Shown here: positions 17,575 to 26,214 of the stretch, one piece after another
How the letters are laid out: each line of letters opens with the position of its first letter
Position numbering within the stretch: the first letter of the stretch is position 1
DNA from: Streptomyces sp. AM 4-1-1
GTDB taxonomy: Bacteria > Actinomycetota > Actinomycetes > Streptomycetales > Streptomycetaceae
Assembly: GCF_029167625.1 (NCBI RefSeq)
Contig: NZ_CP119145.1
Location: 5,022,001-5,086,000 of the forward strand
DNA length: 64,000 bases
Direction: 5' to 3'
Position numbers and translations under genes: made by a program
The notes under the pieces: model-generated
The model's database searches: none
What the model was told of the DNA's origin: nothing
The model's input: only the letters and a program-made list of their open reading frames with translations

Positions 17575-19386
17575 ATGGACGACGGCAAGCCCACCGGACC
17601 CAAGGCGAAGTGGTGGAGCCGCACCCCGCAGGACGGCGCCCCCGAGACACCGCTGTCAGGACCTTCGGCACCGGCGTCGACGGGAGACCCGTCGGCCGAC
17701 GACGCGTCGACCGGAGTCCCCGCCACGGCCACCGTCCCGTCCCCGGCGCACGGCACCGACGCACCCCCTCCGCACGCGGGGCCCGAAACCCCGGCCCGTG
17801 CGGCCGCTCCGGACCCGGCGCCCGCCCCGCCTTCCGCTCCTCCGCAGGACGCCGCGCCGCCGGCCCGCCCGCTGCACGAGCCGGACCCGTACAGCACTCC
17901 GCCCTACGGCGGCCCCGGGCCCTGGGCACCTGCCCCGCCCGTACAGCACCCGGTCCCGACCCCCGCACACGGCACCGGCGTATCCGTGCCTCCCGCGTAC
18001 GGCGCCGACGTACCCGGCTCCCCGGCGCACGGGACGGCCGTACCCCCGCCGTACACGGGGCCCGGCGGCCCCGGCTTCGCGCCACCGGTCCCGCCCCAGC
18101 CCCAGTCCCATCAGACCGGGCACCCTCCCATGACCGGGCCCCAGCTCCCGCACCCGTCCTCCCCGTACGACCCGTCCCAGCCGTCGTCGCGGTGGCTCCA
18201 GTACGACCCGTGGTCCACTGCCCGGCAGCCGCTGTCCCGGCCGGGCGTCCCGCTCGGGCCCGGCGCCGGGCCGAAGAAGAACCGGCGTGGCGCGCTCCTG
18301 GTGGGCGCGTTGCTGCTCGCCCTGGTCGCGGGCGGGATCGGTGGCGGTGTCGGCGCCTACGTCGAGCGCAACGGGGGCATCACCACCGTCGAGCTCCCGC
18401 AGGCCGGACGGGACAGCGGCGGCCGGGCCCCCGACAGCGTCGCGGGCATCGCCGCGAGCGCCCTGCCGAGCGTCGTCACCCTCCATGTCAGCGGCGACTC
18501 CGAGTCCGGTACGGGTACCGGCTTCGTCCTGGACAAGCAGGGCCACATCCTGACCAACAACCACGTCGTCGCCCCGGCCGGCTCCGACGGGGAGATCTCG
18601 GTCACGTTCAGCGGCGGTGAGACGGCGGCGGCCGAGATCGTCGGCAAGGACAGCGGCTACGACCTCGCGGTGGTCAAGGTCACCGGGGTCTCCGGACTCA
18701 GGCCACTGCCCCTGGGCAACTCGGACAACGTGCGGGTCGGCGACCCGGTGGTGGCCATCGGGGCTCCCTTCGACCTCTCCAACACCGTCACCTCCGGCAT
18801 CATCAGCGCCAAGGACCGGCCGATCACCGCGGGCGGTGAGAAAGGCGACGGCAGCGACGTCAGCTATGTCGACGCGCTCCAGACCGACGCCCCGATCAAC
18901 CCCGGCAACTCGGGCGGTCCGCTCGTCGACACCCACGCCCGTGTCATCGGCATCAACAGCGCCATCCGCGCCGCGGGCAGTGGCTCCGACTCCGAGGACG
19001 GCCAGTCGGGCTCGATCGGTCTCGGCTTCGCCATTCCGATCAACCAGGGCAAACGGGTCGCCGAGGAGCTGATCAACACGGGCCGGGCCACCCACCCGGT
19101 GATAGGCGTCACACTCGACATGGCCTACACCGGGGACGGCGCCAAGGTCGGCGCGCGGGGCGCGGACGGCAAGCCCGCCGTGACCGAGGGCGGCCCCGGG
19201 GCCAAGGCGGGCATCCGGCCGGGTGACGTCATCAAGCGGGTGGACGGCCGCCGGGTGCACAACGGCGAGGAACTGATCATCAAGATCCGCGCGCACCGGC
19301 CCGGCGACCGGCTGGACATCGTGCTGTCCCGTGGGGGTAAAGACCTGGCCATGACTTTGACCCTCGGCTCCGCGAGCGGCACATGA
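17575..19386 (+). CDS. htrA: HtrA/DegP-type membrane-anchored serine protease
   Basis: 603 aa. A Pro-rich disordered cytoplasmic region of about 240 residues with many tyrosines and prolines, one membrane helix (GALLVGALLLALVAGGIGGG), a trypsin-like domain with triad H330 (TNNHVV), D363 (GYDLAVVK) and S446 (PGNSGGPL), and a C-terminal PDZ domain (AGIRPGDVIKRVDGRRV). It acts on misfolded envelope proteins and may cleave the anti-sigma factor. ATG 17575 follows GGGGAGAG. Part of the sigE locus. Confidence 0.92.
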   Translation: MDDGKPTGPKAKWWSRTPQDGAPETPLSGPSAPASTGDPSADDASTGVPATATVPSPAHGTDAPPPHAGPETPARAAAPDPAPAPPSAPPQDAAPPARPLHEPDPYSTPPYGGPGPWAPAPPVQHPVPTPAHGTGVSVPPAYGADVPGSPAHGTAVPPPYTGPGGPGFAPPVPPQPQSHQTGHPPMTGPQLPHPSSPYDPSQPSSRWLQYDPWSTARQPLSRPGVPLGPGAGPKKNRRGALLVGALLLALVAGGIGGGVGAYVERNGGITTVELPQAGRDSGGRAPDSVAGIAASALPSVVTLHVSGDSESGTGTGFVLDKQGHILTNNHVVAPAGSDGEISVTFSGGETAAAEIVGKDSGYDLAVVKVTGVSGLRPLPLGNSDNVRVGDPVVAIGAPFDLSNTVTSGIISAKDRPITAGGEKGDGSDVSYVDALQTDAPINPGNSGGPLVDTHARVIGINSAIRAAGSGSDSEDGQSGSIGLGFAIPINQGKRVAEELINTGRATHPVIGVTLDMAYTGDGAKVGARGADGKPAVTEGGPGAKAGIRPGDVIKRVDGRRVHNGEELIIKIRAHRPGDRLDIVLSRGGKDLAMTLTLGSASGT

Positions 19387-19483
19387 CGGGCGACCGCAGG
19401 TACCGTGCGGACAGCTCCGCCGGGTACCGTGGAGCGGTCCGGACCCACCCGTCCTGGTCACGGAGAACACGAGGAGCCCCAAG

Positions 19484-20017
19484 GTGTTCAATGACATAGG
19501 CGTGCTCGAGCTGGTGACGCTCGTGGTCCTCGCCATGCTGATCTTCGGTCCGGACAAGCTGCCGAAGGTCATTCAGGACGCTTCGCGTTTCATCCGCAAG
19601 GTCCGTGAGTTCTCCGAGAGCGCCAAGCAGGACATCCGCACCGAGCTGGGACCGGAGTTCAAGGACTTCGAGTTCGAGGACCTGAACCCCAAGACCTTCG
19701 TCCGCAAGCAGCTCATGGAAGGCGAGGACGCGCTGGGTCTGAGGGAGATCCGCGAGAGCTTCGACCTCCGCAAGGACCTGTCCGAGGTGACGGACGCGGT
19801 GCACGGCCGCGAAGCCTCCCGCGCCACCGACACCACCGACGCCGTGAGTGCGGCGAACGGGTCGTCCGGCGGGGCCGACCTGCTGAAGAAGGGCGCCTCC
19901 GACCCGCTCGCGAAGACGGCCCCCGATCCCTTGCGCAAGACCGCTTCCGACCCGCTCACGAAGCGGGAAGGTCCCGCCGCGGCCGACCGCCCGCCGTTCG
20001 ACGCCGACGCCACCTGA
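19484..20017 (+). CDS. tatB: Sec-independent protein translocase subunit TatB
   Basis: 177 aa. The N-terminal hairpin VFNDIGVLELVTLVVLAMLI followed by FGPDKLPKVI and an amphipathic helix is diagnostic of TatB, which with TatC receives twin-arginine substrates. The C-terminal tail has three DPLxKTA-like repeats (DPLAKTAP, DPLRKTAS, DPLTKREG). The GTG start follows GAGGAG. Placed after htrA, as in mycobacteria; tatA and tatC are not here. Confidence 0.92.
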   Translation: MFNDIGVLELVTLVVLAMLIFGPDKLPKVIQDASRFIRKVREFSESAKQDIRTELGPEFKDFEFEDLNPKTFVRKQLMEGEDALGLREIRESFDLRKDLSEVTDAVHGREASRATDTTDAVSAANGSSGGADLLKKGASDPLAKTAPDPLRKTASDPLTKREGPAAADRPPFDADAT

Positions 20018-20139
20018 CCCCGGTCAATCCCGACTCGTCGGGGCCGTATGGCTATTCTCCATCTGTTGTCCGGTCGCGAGGACGCCCGAAACGGGGGCGG
20101 GCCGCCCGGACCCACAGATCGAGGGAGGCGGCCGGCCAG

Positions 20140-20799
20140 ATGGAGACCACGAGTCGGGCAGGGGCGGAAGGTGCGCCCACCACAGCCACCGCGGAAGAGG
20201 TGCCGGGGGCCCGGCGTACGGTCGACGGCTATCTGCGCGCGGCGTTCCCCTGGTACGGACTGGACGAGGCGTTCACCGGGGCGCGCTGGCTGATGCAGGT
20301 CGGCACCACGGCGGACGGCACCGTGCGGCACGGCGCGGTCGGCCACGGCGACGAACCGTCGGTCCACGCCGACATGGGGATCGAGAAGGAGCGCTTCGCG
20401 GTCGTGGTGACCGTGGGGAACAGCCCCGTGCGGCACAGCGGTGACGGTACGGGAGTCCTGGAGGCCACCACGGCCTCCTCCGCCGCCTGGCTGGCCGGCT
20501 CGGGGCTGCTGTCCTACACCTGGCCCCCGCAGCTCGACCATGTGCTGCGCGACGAGTGGGTGGACCAGCAGACCGAGACGGCGTTCGCGCTCGCCGACGA
20601 TCTGGAGGGCCCGGTCTGGTCGGCGCTGTCACTGCCCGTGGACGGGGTCCCGATGCCGTTCCGCTACCGCGAGACCGAGTTCGGCTGGGTGCTGGCGGGC
20701 TCGGCGCGGGACGGGGTGCACATCGGGGCGTACGGGCGGGGTATGAGTGCGTACGGGCTGGCCTTCTCGGTGGTCGGCGACATCACCTCGTACACGTAG
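20140..20799 (+). CDS. Conserved actinobacterial protein of unknown function
   Basis: 219 aa, cytoplasmic, no membrane segment or signal peptide. Recognisable features are VDGYLRAAFPWYGLDEAFTG near the N-terminus and FGWVLAGSARDGVHIGAYGR near the end. I do not recognise a functional family. ATG 20140 with GGGAGGC upstream. It lies between tatB and mrp, convergent with mrp across a terminator. Confidence 0.75.
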   Translation: METTSRAGAEGAPTTATAEEVPGARRTVDGYLRAAFPWYGLDEAFTGARWLMQVGTTADGTVRHGAVGHGDEPSVHADMGIEKERFAVVVTVGNSPVRHSGDGTGVLEATTASSAAWLAGSGLLSYTWPPQLDHVLRDEWVDQQTETAFALADDLEGPVWSALSLPVDGVPMPFRYRETEFGWVLAGSARDGVHIGAYGRGMSAYGLAFSVVGDITSYT

Positions 20800-20922
20800 A
20801 CCCGGTCTCCGCACGGCCGGGCACCGCGACCGGGGGTGGACGCGTTCCCCGCGCCGCCGGTCCGCGCGCCCGGGACCGGTCATCTCATCTGCCCGGCTCG
20901 GCCTGTACGTGACGGGGAGCGT

Positions 20923-20957
20923 CCGAGGGGTGGTCTCCGTGGGAGGCCACCCCTCGG
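20923..20957. terminator. Two-part hairpin between convergent genes
   Basis: Outer arms CCGAGGGGTGG (20923-20933) and CCACCCCTCGG (20947-20957) pair perfectly, and the intervening CTCC-GTG-GGAG forms an inner stem. It serves the 20140 gene and mrp. Confidence 0.8.
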
Positions 20958-20982
20958 CGTACGCCAACGGGGTGCGGACGGC

Positions 20983-22116
20983 TCAGAACTTGTTGCGCGG
21001 GGTGATCCCCAGCGACATCCCCGACAGACCGCGCTGACGGCCGCCCAGCTTGCCCGCGATGTCCCGCAGCGCGCGGCCGGCCGGTGAGTCCGGGGCGGAC
21101 AGGACCACGGGCCTGCCGTCGTCGCCGCCCTCGCGCAGTCGGACATCGATCGGGATCGAGCCGAGCACCGGCACCGCCGCACCGACCGTCTTCGTCAGTC
21201 CGTCGGCCACCCGCTGGCCGCCGCCCGAGCCGAACACCTCGACGATCTCGTCGCAGTGCGGGCACGGCATGCCCGACATGTTCTCGACGACACCGACGAT
21301 CTTCTGGTGGGTCTGCACGGCGATCGAACCGGCCCGCTCGGCGACCTCGGCCGCCGCCTGCTGCGGGGTCGTGACGACCAGGATCTCCGCGTTCGGCACG
21401 AGCTGCGCCACGGAGATCGCGATGTCACCCGTGCCCGGCGGCAGGTCGAGCAGCAGGACGTCCAGATCGCCCCAGTACACATCGGCGAGGAACTGCTGGA
21501 GCGCGCGGTGCAGCATCGGCCCGCGCCACACCACCGGGGCGTTGCCCGGAGTGAACATGCCGATCGAGATGACCTTCACGCCGTGCGAGGACGGCGGCAT
21601 GATCATGTTCTCGACCTGGGTCGGCTTGCCCTCCACACCGAGCATCCGGGGCACGCTGTGCCCGTAGATGTCCGCGTCCACGACACCCACCTTGAGCCCG
21701 TCGGCCGCCATCGCCGCGGCGAGGTTCACCGTCACCGACGACTTGCCGACGCCGCCCTTGCCGGACGCCACCGCGTAGACCCGGGTCAGCGAGCCCGGCT
21801 GGGCGAACGGCACCTCGCGCTCGGCGGTGCCACCGCGCAGCGAGGACGCCAGTTCCTTGCGCTGCTCGTCGCTCATCACGTCGAGCGTGACGTCGACCCG
21901 GGTCACGCCCTCGACCCGGGTGACGGCCTCGGTCACGTTGTTCGTGATGGTCTCGCGCATCGGACATCCGGAGACGGTGAGGTACACCGTGACAGCCACC
22001 GCACCGTCCGCACCGATGTCGACGGACTTCACCATGCCCAGCTCGGTGATCGGTCGGTGGATCTCCGGGTCGTTCACTGTCGCCAGTGCTTCACGCACCG
22101 CGTCTTCCGTAGCCAT
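20983..22116 (-). CDS. mrp: Mrp/ApbC-type iron-sulfur cluster carrier ATPase
   Basis: 377 aa. An N-terminal MIP18 (DUF59) domain (residues 5-90, including VSGCPMR) is fused to a deviant Walker ATPase: GKGGVGKSS at 119-127, DADIYGHSVPRMLG, and LDLPPGTGD. C285 and C288 (CPHC) are the expected Fe-S-binding pair of the dimer. The role is Fe-S assembly or transfer. ATG 22116 has no Shine-Dalgarno but TACCAT 6 nt upstream, so it is probably leaderless, even though it also lies downstream of DUF1003 in the same direction. Confidence 0.92.
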   Translation of the reverse strand: MATEDAVREALATVNDPEIHRPITELGMVKSVDIGADGAVAVTVYLTVSGCPMRETITNNVTEAVTRVEGVTRVDVTLDVMSDEQRKELASSLRGGTAEREVPFAQPGSLTRVYAVASGKGGVGKSSVTVNLAAAMAADGLKVGVVDADIYGHSVPRMLGVEGKPTQVENMIMPPSSHGVKVISIGMFTPGNAPVVWRGPMLHRALQQFLADVYWGDLDVLLLDLPPGTGDIAISVAQLVPNAEILVVTTPQQAAAEVAERAGSIAVQTHQKIVGVVENMSGMPCPHCDEIVEVFGSGGGQRVADGLTKTVGAAVPVLGSIPIDVRLREGGDDGRPVVLSAPDSPAGRALRDIAGKLGGRQRGLSGMSLGITPRNKF

Positions 22117-22122
22117 ACGGAG

Positions 22123-22128
22123 ATGGTA
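22123..22128 (-). promoter_or_regulatory. -10 box for leaderless mrp transcription
   Basis: TACCAT on the minus strand, 6 nt before the ATG. Confidence 0.5.
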
Positions 22129-22159
22129 CGGCGCCCGCCTCCGTGAGCGGGAAGACATG

Positions 22160-22753
22160 TCAGCGGTCGGCTTCGTCACTCTCGGCGGGGAACAGCACCC
22201 GTCGCTCCTCCAGATCCCTCACCAGGTCCTGGAGTTCGGAGCGCAGCCAGTCACGGGTGGCGACCTCGCCCAGGCCCATCCGCAGCGCGGCGATCTCCCG
22301 GGTGAGGTACTCGGTGTCGGCGATGGAGCGCTCGTTCTGCTTGCGGTCCTGCTCGTGGGTGACCCGGTCGCGGTCGTCCTGGCGGTTCTGCGCGAGGAGG
22401 ATCAGCGGGGCCGCGTACGACGCCTGGAGCGACAGGGCCAGGGTCAGGAAGATGAACGGGTACTCGTCGAAGCGCAGCGGCGTCGGCGCGACGATGTTCC
22501 AGACCACCCACAGGATGATGATCAGGGTCATCCAGACGATGAAGCGCCCGGTGCCGAGGAAGCGGGCGATCTTCTCGGAGAACCGGCCGAACGCCTCGGG
22601 GTCGTACTCCGGAAGCAGCCGCCGCCGGGGCGCCTTCGGCTGGTCGATCCTGGTCCTGGGCGCGCGTGTCATCGCCGTGGCGCCGCTCGCCCCCGCACCG
22701 TGGCCCGTGCCGTGGCCGTGCCCCGGTCCCTTCGCGCGGTCCTCACCGGCCAC
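22160..22753 (-). CDS. DUF1003 membrane protein
   Basis: 197 aa. Two membrane helices (FIVWMTLIIILWVVWNIV and FIFLTLALSLQASYAAPLIL) follow a basic cytoplasmic start with a GHGHGTGHG His-rich tract, and the C-terminus is a charged coiled coil (DRDRVTHEQDRKQNERSIAD). The LTLALSLQASYAAPLILLAQNRQ block is the DUF1003 signature. GTG 22753 overlaps the upstream MgtE-like gene by 11 nt, so the two are co-expressed. Function unknown; the family often neighbours MgtE/CBS genes. Confidence 0.85.
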   Translation of the reverse strand: MAGEDRAKGPGHGHGTGHGAGASGATAMTRAPRTRIDQPKAPRRRLLPEYDPEAFGRFSEKIARFLGTGRFIVWMTLIIILWVVWNIVAPTPLRFDEYPFIFLTLALSLQASYAAPLILLAQNRQDDRDRVTHEQDRKQNERSIADTEYLTREIAALRMGLGEVATRDWLRSELQDLVRDLEERRVLFPAESDEADR

Positions 22754-24017
22754 CCGCGATCCCCTCCTCGCCTTGGTAGTCGGTCTCGCGCCAGTCCTCG
22801 GGCAGCAGGTGGTCGAGGACGTCGTCCACGGTGACCGCGCCGAGCAGCGACCCGCTCTCGTCCACGACCGGCACCGACACCATGTTGTACGCCGCCAGAT
22901 AGCTGGTCACCGCCGACAGCGGGGTGTCCGGCGCCAGTGGTACGAGATCGCTGTCGAGGAGCGCGCTCACCAGGGTGAACGGCGGATCGCGCAGCAGCCG
23001 CTGGAAGTGCACCGTGCCGAGGTACTTGCCGGTCGGCGTCTCGTCGGGCGGCCGGCACACGTACACCTGCGCGGCCAGCGCCGCGGACAGGTCCGCCTGC
23101 CGCACCCGGGCCAGCGCGTCCGCGACCGTGGCGTCCGGGCGCAGGACGATCGGCTCGGTCGTCATCAGACCGCCCGCCGTGCGCTCCTCGTACGACATCA
23201 GCCGCCGCACGTCGGCCGCGTCGTCCGGCCGCATCAGGGCGAGCAGCCGTTCCTTGTCCTCCTCCGGCAGCTCCGACAGCAGGTCGGCCGCGTCGTCCGG
23301 GTCCATCGCCTCCAGCACGTCGGCCGCGCGATCCTCCTGGAGCTTGCCGATGATCTCCACCTTGTCGTCGCCGGGCAGCTCCTCCAGGACGTCGGCGAGC
23401 CGTTCGTCGTCGAGCGCGGCGGCCACCTCCGCGCGCCGCTTCGGCGACAGATGGTGCAGGGCGTTGGCGACATCGGTGGGGCGCAGCCGTTCGAAGGTGG
23501 CGACCAGGTTCTCGGCGCCCTGACCGTGCTCCTCCAGCGAGAAACCCCGGACGGCCGACCACTCGACGGTCAGCGTCTCGCCCTTGCGGCGCAGTGCCCC
23601 GCCCCGGCCCTTGCGGACGAAGTACTTGTCGATCTCCCAGTCACGGCGGGCCGGGAGCTGCTGGATCGCCACGTCGAGGACGGTGACCTCCTCGTCCGTC
23701 TCGACGAGTCGGACCCGCCGGTCCAGGAACTCGCCGAGGACCAGACGTTCGGTCGGGCGCTGCTCGAAGCGCCGCATGTTGACCACGCCGGTCGTGATGA
23801 CCTGGCCCGACTCCACACCGGTCACCCGGGTCATGGGCAGGAAGATCCGGCGCCTGCTGACCACCTCGACGACCATCCCGAGCAGCCGGGGCGGCCGTCC
23901 GCCGACCCGCAGCATCGCGACCAGATCGCGGACGCGGCCGACCTGGTCGCCGTTCGGGTCGAAGACCGGCACACCGGACAGGTGCGAGACGAAGACCCGG
24001 GGGATGCCTGCCGCCAT
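22743..24017 (-). CDS. MgtE N-domain/CBS protein lacking the channel
   Basis: 424 aa. A PRC-barrel-like N-terminus (FVSHLSGVPVFDPNGDQVGR), a superhelical MgtE N domain (residues about 170-290: LRPTDVANALHHLSPKRR, DPDDAADLLSELPEEDKERL), then two CBS motifs ending LLGAVTVDDVLDHLLPEDW. The transmembrane pore of MgtE is absent; the protein stops after the CBS pair. It is therefore probably a soluble sensor or regulator rather than a transporter. First gene of a run with DUF1003 and mrp. Confidence 0.85.
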   Translation of the reverse strand: MAAGIPRVFVSHLSGVPVFDPNGDQVGRVRDLVAMLRVGGRPPRLLGMVVEVVSRRRIFLPMTRVTGVESGQVITTGVVNMRRFEQRPTERLVLGEFLDRRVRLVETDEEVTVLDVAIQQLPARRDWEIDKYFVRKGRGGALRRKGETLTVEWSAVRGFSLEEHGQGAENLVATFERLRPTDVANALHHLSPKRRAEVAAALDDERLADVLEELPGDDKVEIIGKLQEDRAADVLEAMDPDDAADLLSELPEEDKERLLALMRPDDAADVRRLMSYEERTAGGLMTTEPIVLRPDATVADALARVRQADLSAALAAQVYVCRPPDETPTGKYLGTVHFQRLLRDPPFTLVSALLDSDLVPLAPDTPLSAVTSYLAAYNMVSVPVVDESGSLLGAVTVDDVLDHLLPEDWRETDYQGEEGIAGGR

Positions 24018-24241
24018 ACCGTGCGCCTCCTCCGTCCGTGCGTGATGTCCATGGCTCCGGCCGCCCCGCGGTCCACGCGAAATCCGATAAGCGGCTGATC
24101 CACCGTTATGCGTGGTTCAGGCTAGCCCGTACCACTCCGTGGCGCCCCGGCGGACCATCCGTACGGCTCCCCGCCGGAACGTGTAGCCGACACCGGTACG
24201 CTGCCGTCTGCCCCCACACGCAGACGAGAGGCAGTGTGCTC

Positions 24242-24997
24242 GTGACCTCTTTTGCCCCGGCGATCCGGAAGTATCACCGGGCCGCTCTCGCCGCCGTTCT
24301 CTGCACCGGACTCGGTCTCGGCCTCGCGGCCTGCGCGGGAGACGATCCGGACAAGGGAACCAACGGCATCGGCAAGCTCTCCGCCTCGGAGGTGGAGCAG
24401 AAGGCGCGGACGGCGGCGGACTCGGCGGACGCGGTGCGGCTGGCGGGCACCCTGGTCAGCAAGGGCGGCACGTACAAGCTGAACATGCGGCTCAAGGCGG
24501 CGGGCGGCGCAGGCTCCGTCACGTCGAGGAAGAGCACCTTCGAGCTGCTGAGGATCGGCGACGACCTCTTCCTGCGGGCGGGCGCCGACTTCTGGAACCC
24601 GGCCGGGGGGAGCACCGCGTCCGACGGGGCGGCGGCCGACAAGCTCCAGGGCAAGTACGTGAAGGTCCCCGAGGACGACCCCACGTACAAGCAGCTGCGC
24701 GGCTTCACCGACAAGAAGGTCCTGCTGGACGGGCTGCTCACGCTGCACGGCGAGGTCGGCAAGGGCGCCCGGGACACGATCGCCGACGTCCGCACGATCC
24801 AGGTCGTCGGCGGCAAGGGTGAGGGCGGGGCGCTCGACGTGTCGCTGGAGGGCGAGCCGTATCCGTTGCGCGTCGCCCGGGGCGGCGGCGGAGGCACCGT
24901 GACGCTGGCCGACTGGGGTCACGACTTCACACTGACGGCCCCCACCAAGGCGGAGACCGTCGACTACGGCGGCCAGCTGCCGAAGTCCGAGGACTGA
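24242..24997 (+). CDS. Putative lipoprotein (LppX/LprG-like fold possible)
   Basis: 251 aa. Lipoprotein signal RAALAAVLCTGLGLGLAAC with lipobox LAAC. The mature part (SASEVEQKARTAADSADAVR onwards, then FELLRIGDDLFLRAGADFW) looks like the beta-sheet lipoproteins that bind hydrophobic ligands, but this is a weak structural inference. GTG 24242 is favoured over GTG 24236 because GAGAGGCA sits 8 nt upstream. It diverges from the MgtE-like gene. Confidence 0.8.
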   Translation: MTSFAPAIRKYHRAALAAVLCTGLGLGLAACAGDDPDKGTNGIGKLSASEVEQKARTAADSADAVRLAGTLVSKGGTYKLNMRLKAAGGAGSVTSRKSTFELLRIGDDLFLRAGADFWNPAGGSTASDGAAADKLQGKYVKVPEDDPTYKQLRGFTDKKVLLDGLLTLHGEVGKGARDTIADVRTIQVVGGKGEGGALDVSLEGEPYPLRVARGGGGGTVTLADWGHDFTLTAPTKAETVDYGGQLPKSED

Positions 24998-25140
24998 GGC
25001 GGCGCGGGGCGGCGGGGCGCGGGATGCCGGCGGGGGGCCCGCGTTCCGGAGCGCCGCGGGGGCGCACGGGGCACCGGCGGACCGCGTTCCGGAGCGCGGC
25101 GAGGCGCGTGGGGCGCGGAACTGCCCTGCCCCGCGCCTGG

Positions 25141-25430
25141 CGCCCGAGTGTCCGGGCTTTGGTCACGCGCCCGCGCGTCCGCGCTTCAGGACGGCGCGGC
25201 TTCCGGACCTCGCGCCCGAGCGTCCGGACTTCGGGCCACGCGCCCGCGCGTCCGCGCTTGAGGTCCGGCGCGCTTCCGGGCCTTGCGCTCGCCCGTTCGC
25301 GCTTGGCGCCCGCGCGTCCCAGGCTTCAGAACCGGCACGCGGACCCGGGCTTCGCGCCCGCCCGTCCTCGCTTCCCGGGCTTCAGAACCGGCGCGGACCC
25401 GGGCTTCGCGCCCGCGCGTCCGCGCGCCCC
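25141..25430. repeat. Irregular 55-75 bp GC-rich repeats in a 485-bp gap
   Basis: Segments beginning CGCGCCCG(A/C)GCGTCC recur. CACGCGCCCGCGCGTCCGCG appears at 25164 and 25237 (period 73); GCTTCAGAACCGG followed by GGACCCGGGCTTCGCGCCCG appears at 25323 and 25379 (period 56). The gap 24998-25482 between convergent genes holds nothing else that I recognise. Confidence 0.7.
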
Positions 25431-25482
25431 GGCTCAGGGCCGTACGACCGCGCTCCCGACGCCACCCTCCGACCCCCCGCCC

Positions 25483-26025
25483 TCAGCCGCGCTTGCGGCG
25501 CTTCAGCAGCAGGCGGGGCAGACCGGCGGGGATCGGGTGACGGGTGGTCACCGTCGTCGGGAGCGGCACGGCGGCGAGCGAGCCGTCGGGCAGCTCCGTA
25601 CGGGACGCCACGGGCGTCAGCCGCAGCACCCGGCACTCGCGCGCCCACCGGTCGGTGACCCTGTCGGCGTCCGGTGTGTTCAGCCGCTTGCCCTTGAGTT
25701 CGGCGACCGCCGCCTCCCACGCCTCGGAGCGCGGTTCGAGCACCGCCACGGCGGCCGCCCAGGCGATCAGCCGGCCGCCCTTGTCCTTGCTGCGCACGGT
25801 AACCTCCGCGGTGGCCCCGGCGTCGAGCCCCGCCGGGAGCGGCTGTTCGCCGGGGCCGTCGCCCACGAGCAGCGCCGCGCCCTCGTGCCAGAGGTGCCAC
25901 AGAGCCCGCGCGGGACCGGTGCCCCGCACCCAGACGAGGCCGGACTTCTTGGTGGCCTCCTCGACCAGGGCCAGGTCGGCGGTCGCCGTGTCGTCAAGAG
26001 CGGGGCCCCGCAGGTCAGCAGTCAT
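25483..26025 (-). CDS. Conserved hypothetical protein (possible FMN-binding split-barrel relative)
   Basis: 180 aa, soluble. GLVWVRGTGPARALWHLWHE, then ALLVGDGPGEQPLP, is followed by a basic C-terminus (RLLLKRRKRG). The fold resembles pyridoxamine-phosphate-oxidase-like split barrels at a very general level, which is inference only. Starts at ATG 26025. It lies downstream of corA in the same direction with a 189-bp gap. Confidence 0.7.
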   Translation of the reverse strand: MTADLRGPALDDTATADLALVEEATKKSGLVWVRGTGPARALWHLWHEGAALLVGDGPGEQPLPAGLDAGATAEVTVRSKDKGGRLIAWAAAVAVLEPRSEAWEAAVAELKGKRLNTPDADRVTDRWARECRVLRLTPVASRTELPDGSLAAVPLPTTVTTRHPIPAGLPRLLLKRRKRG

Positions 26026-26214
26026 GGCGGCAGCTTACGACCTCTCCCACGCCAGGCAGCGGGCTCCCGGCGCCCCGCGACTCGGCCCGCCGCGTTGCCG
26101 CGCCGGCCCGGTACGTCCGGTGCGCGGCCGGAACCCCGCCTCGCGATCGCACGCACCGGGCGCCGAGGACCCCACCCTCCGGGCGCACGGCGGGACGCCG
26201 CGTACACGATCCGG

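Noticed and set aside
22743..24017. Calling this gene a magnesium transporter MgtE
   Set aside because: The sequence ends after the CBS pair and has no membrane helices.
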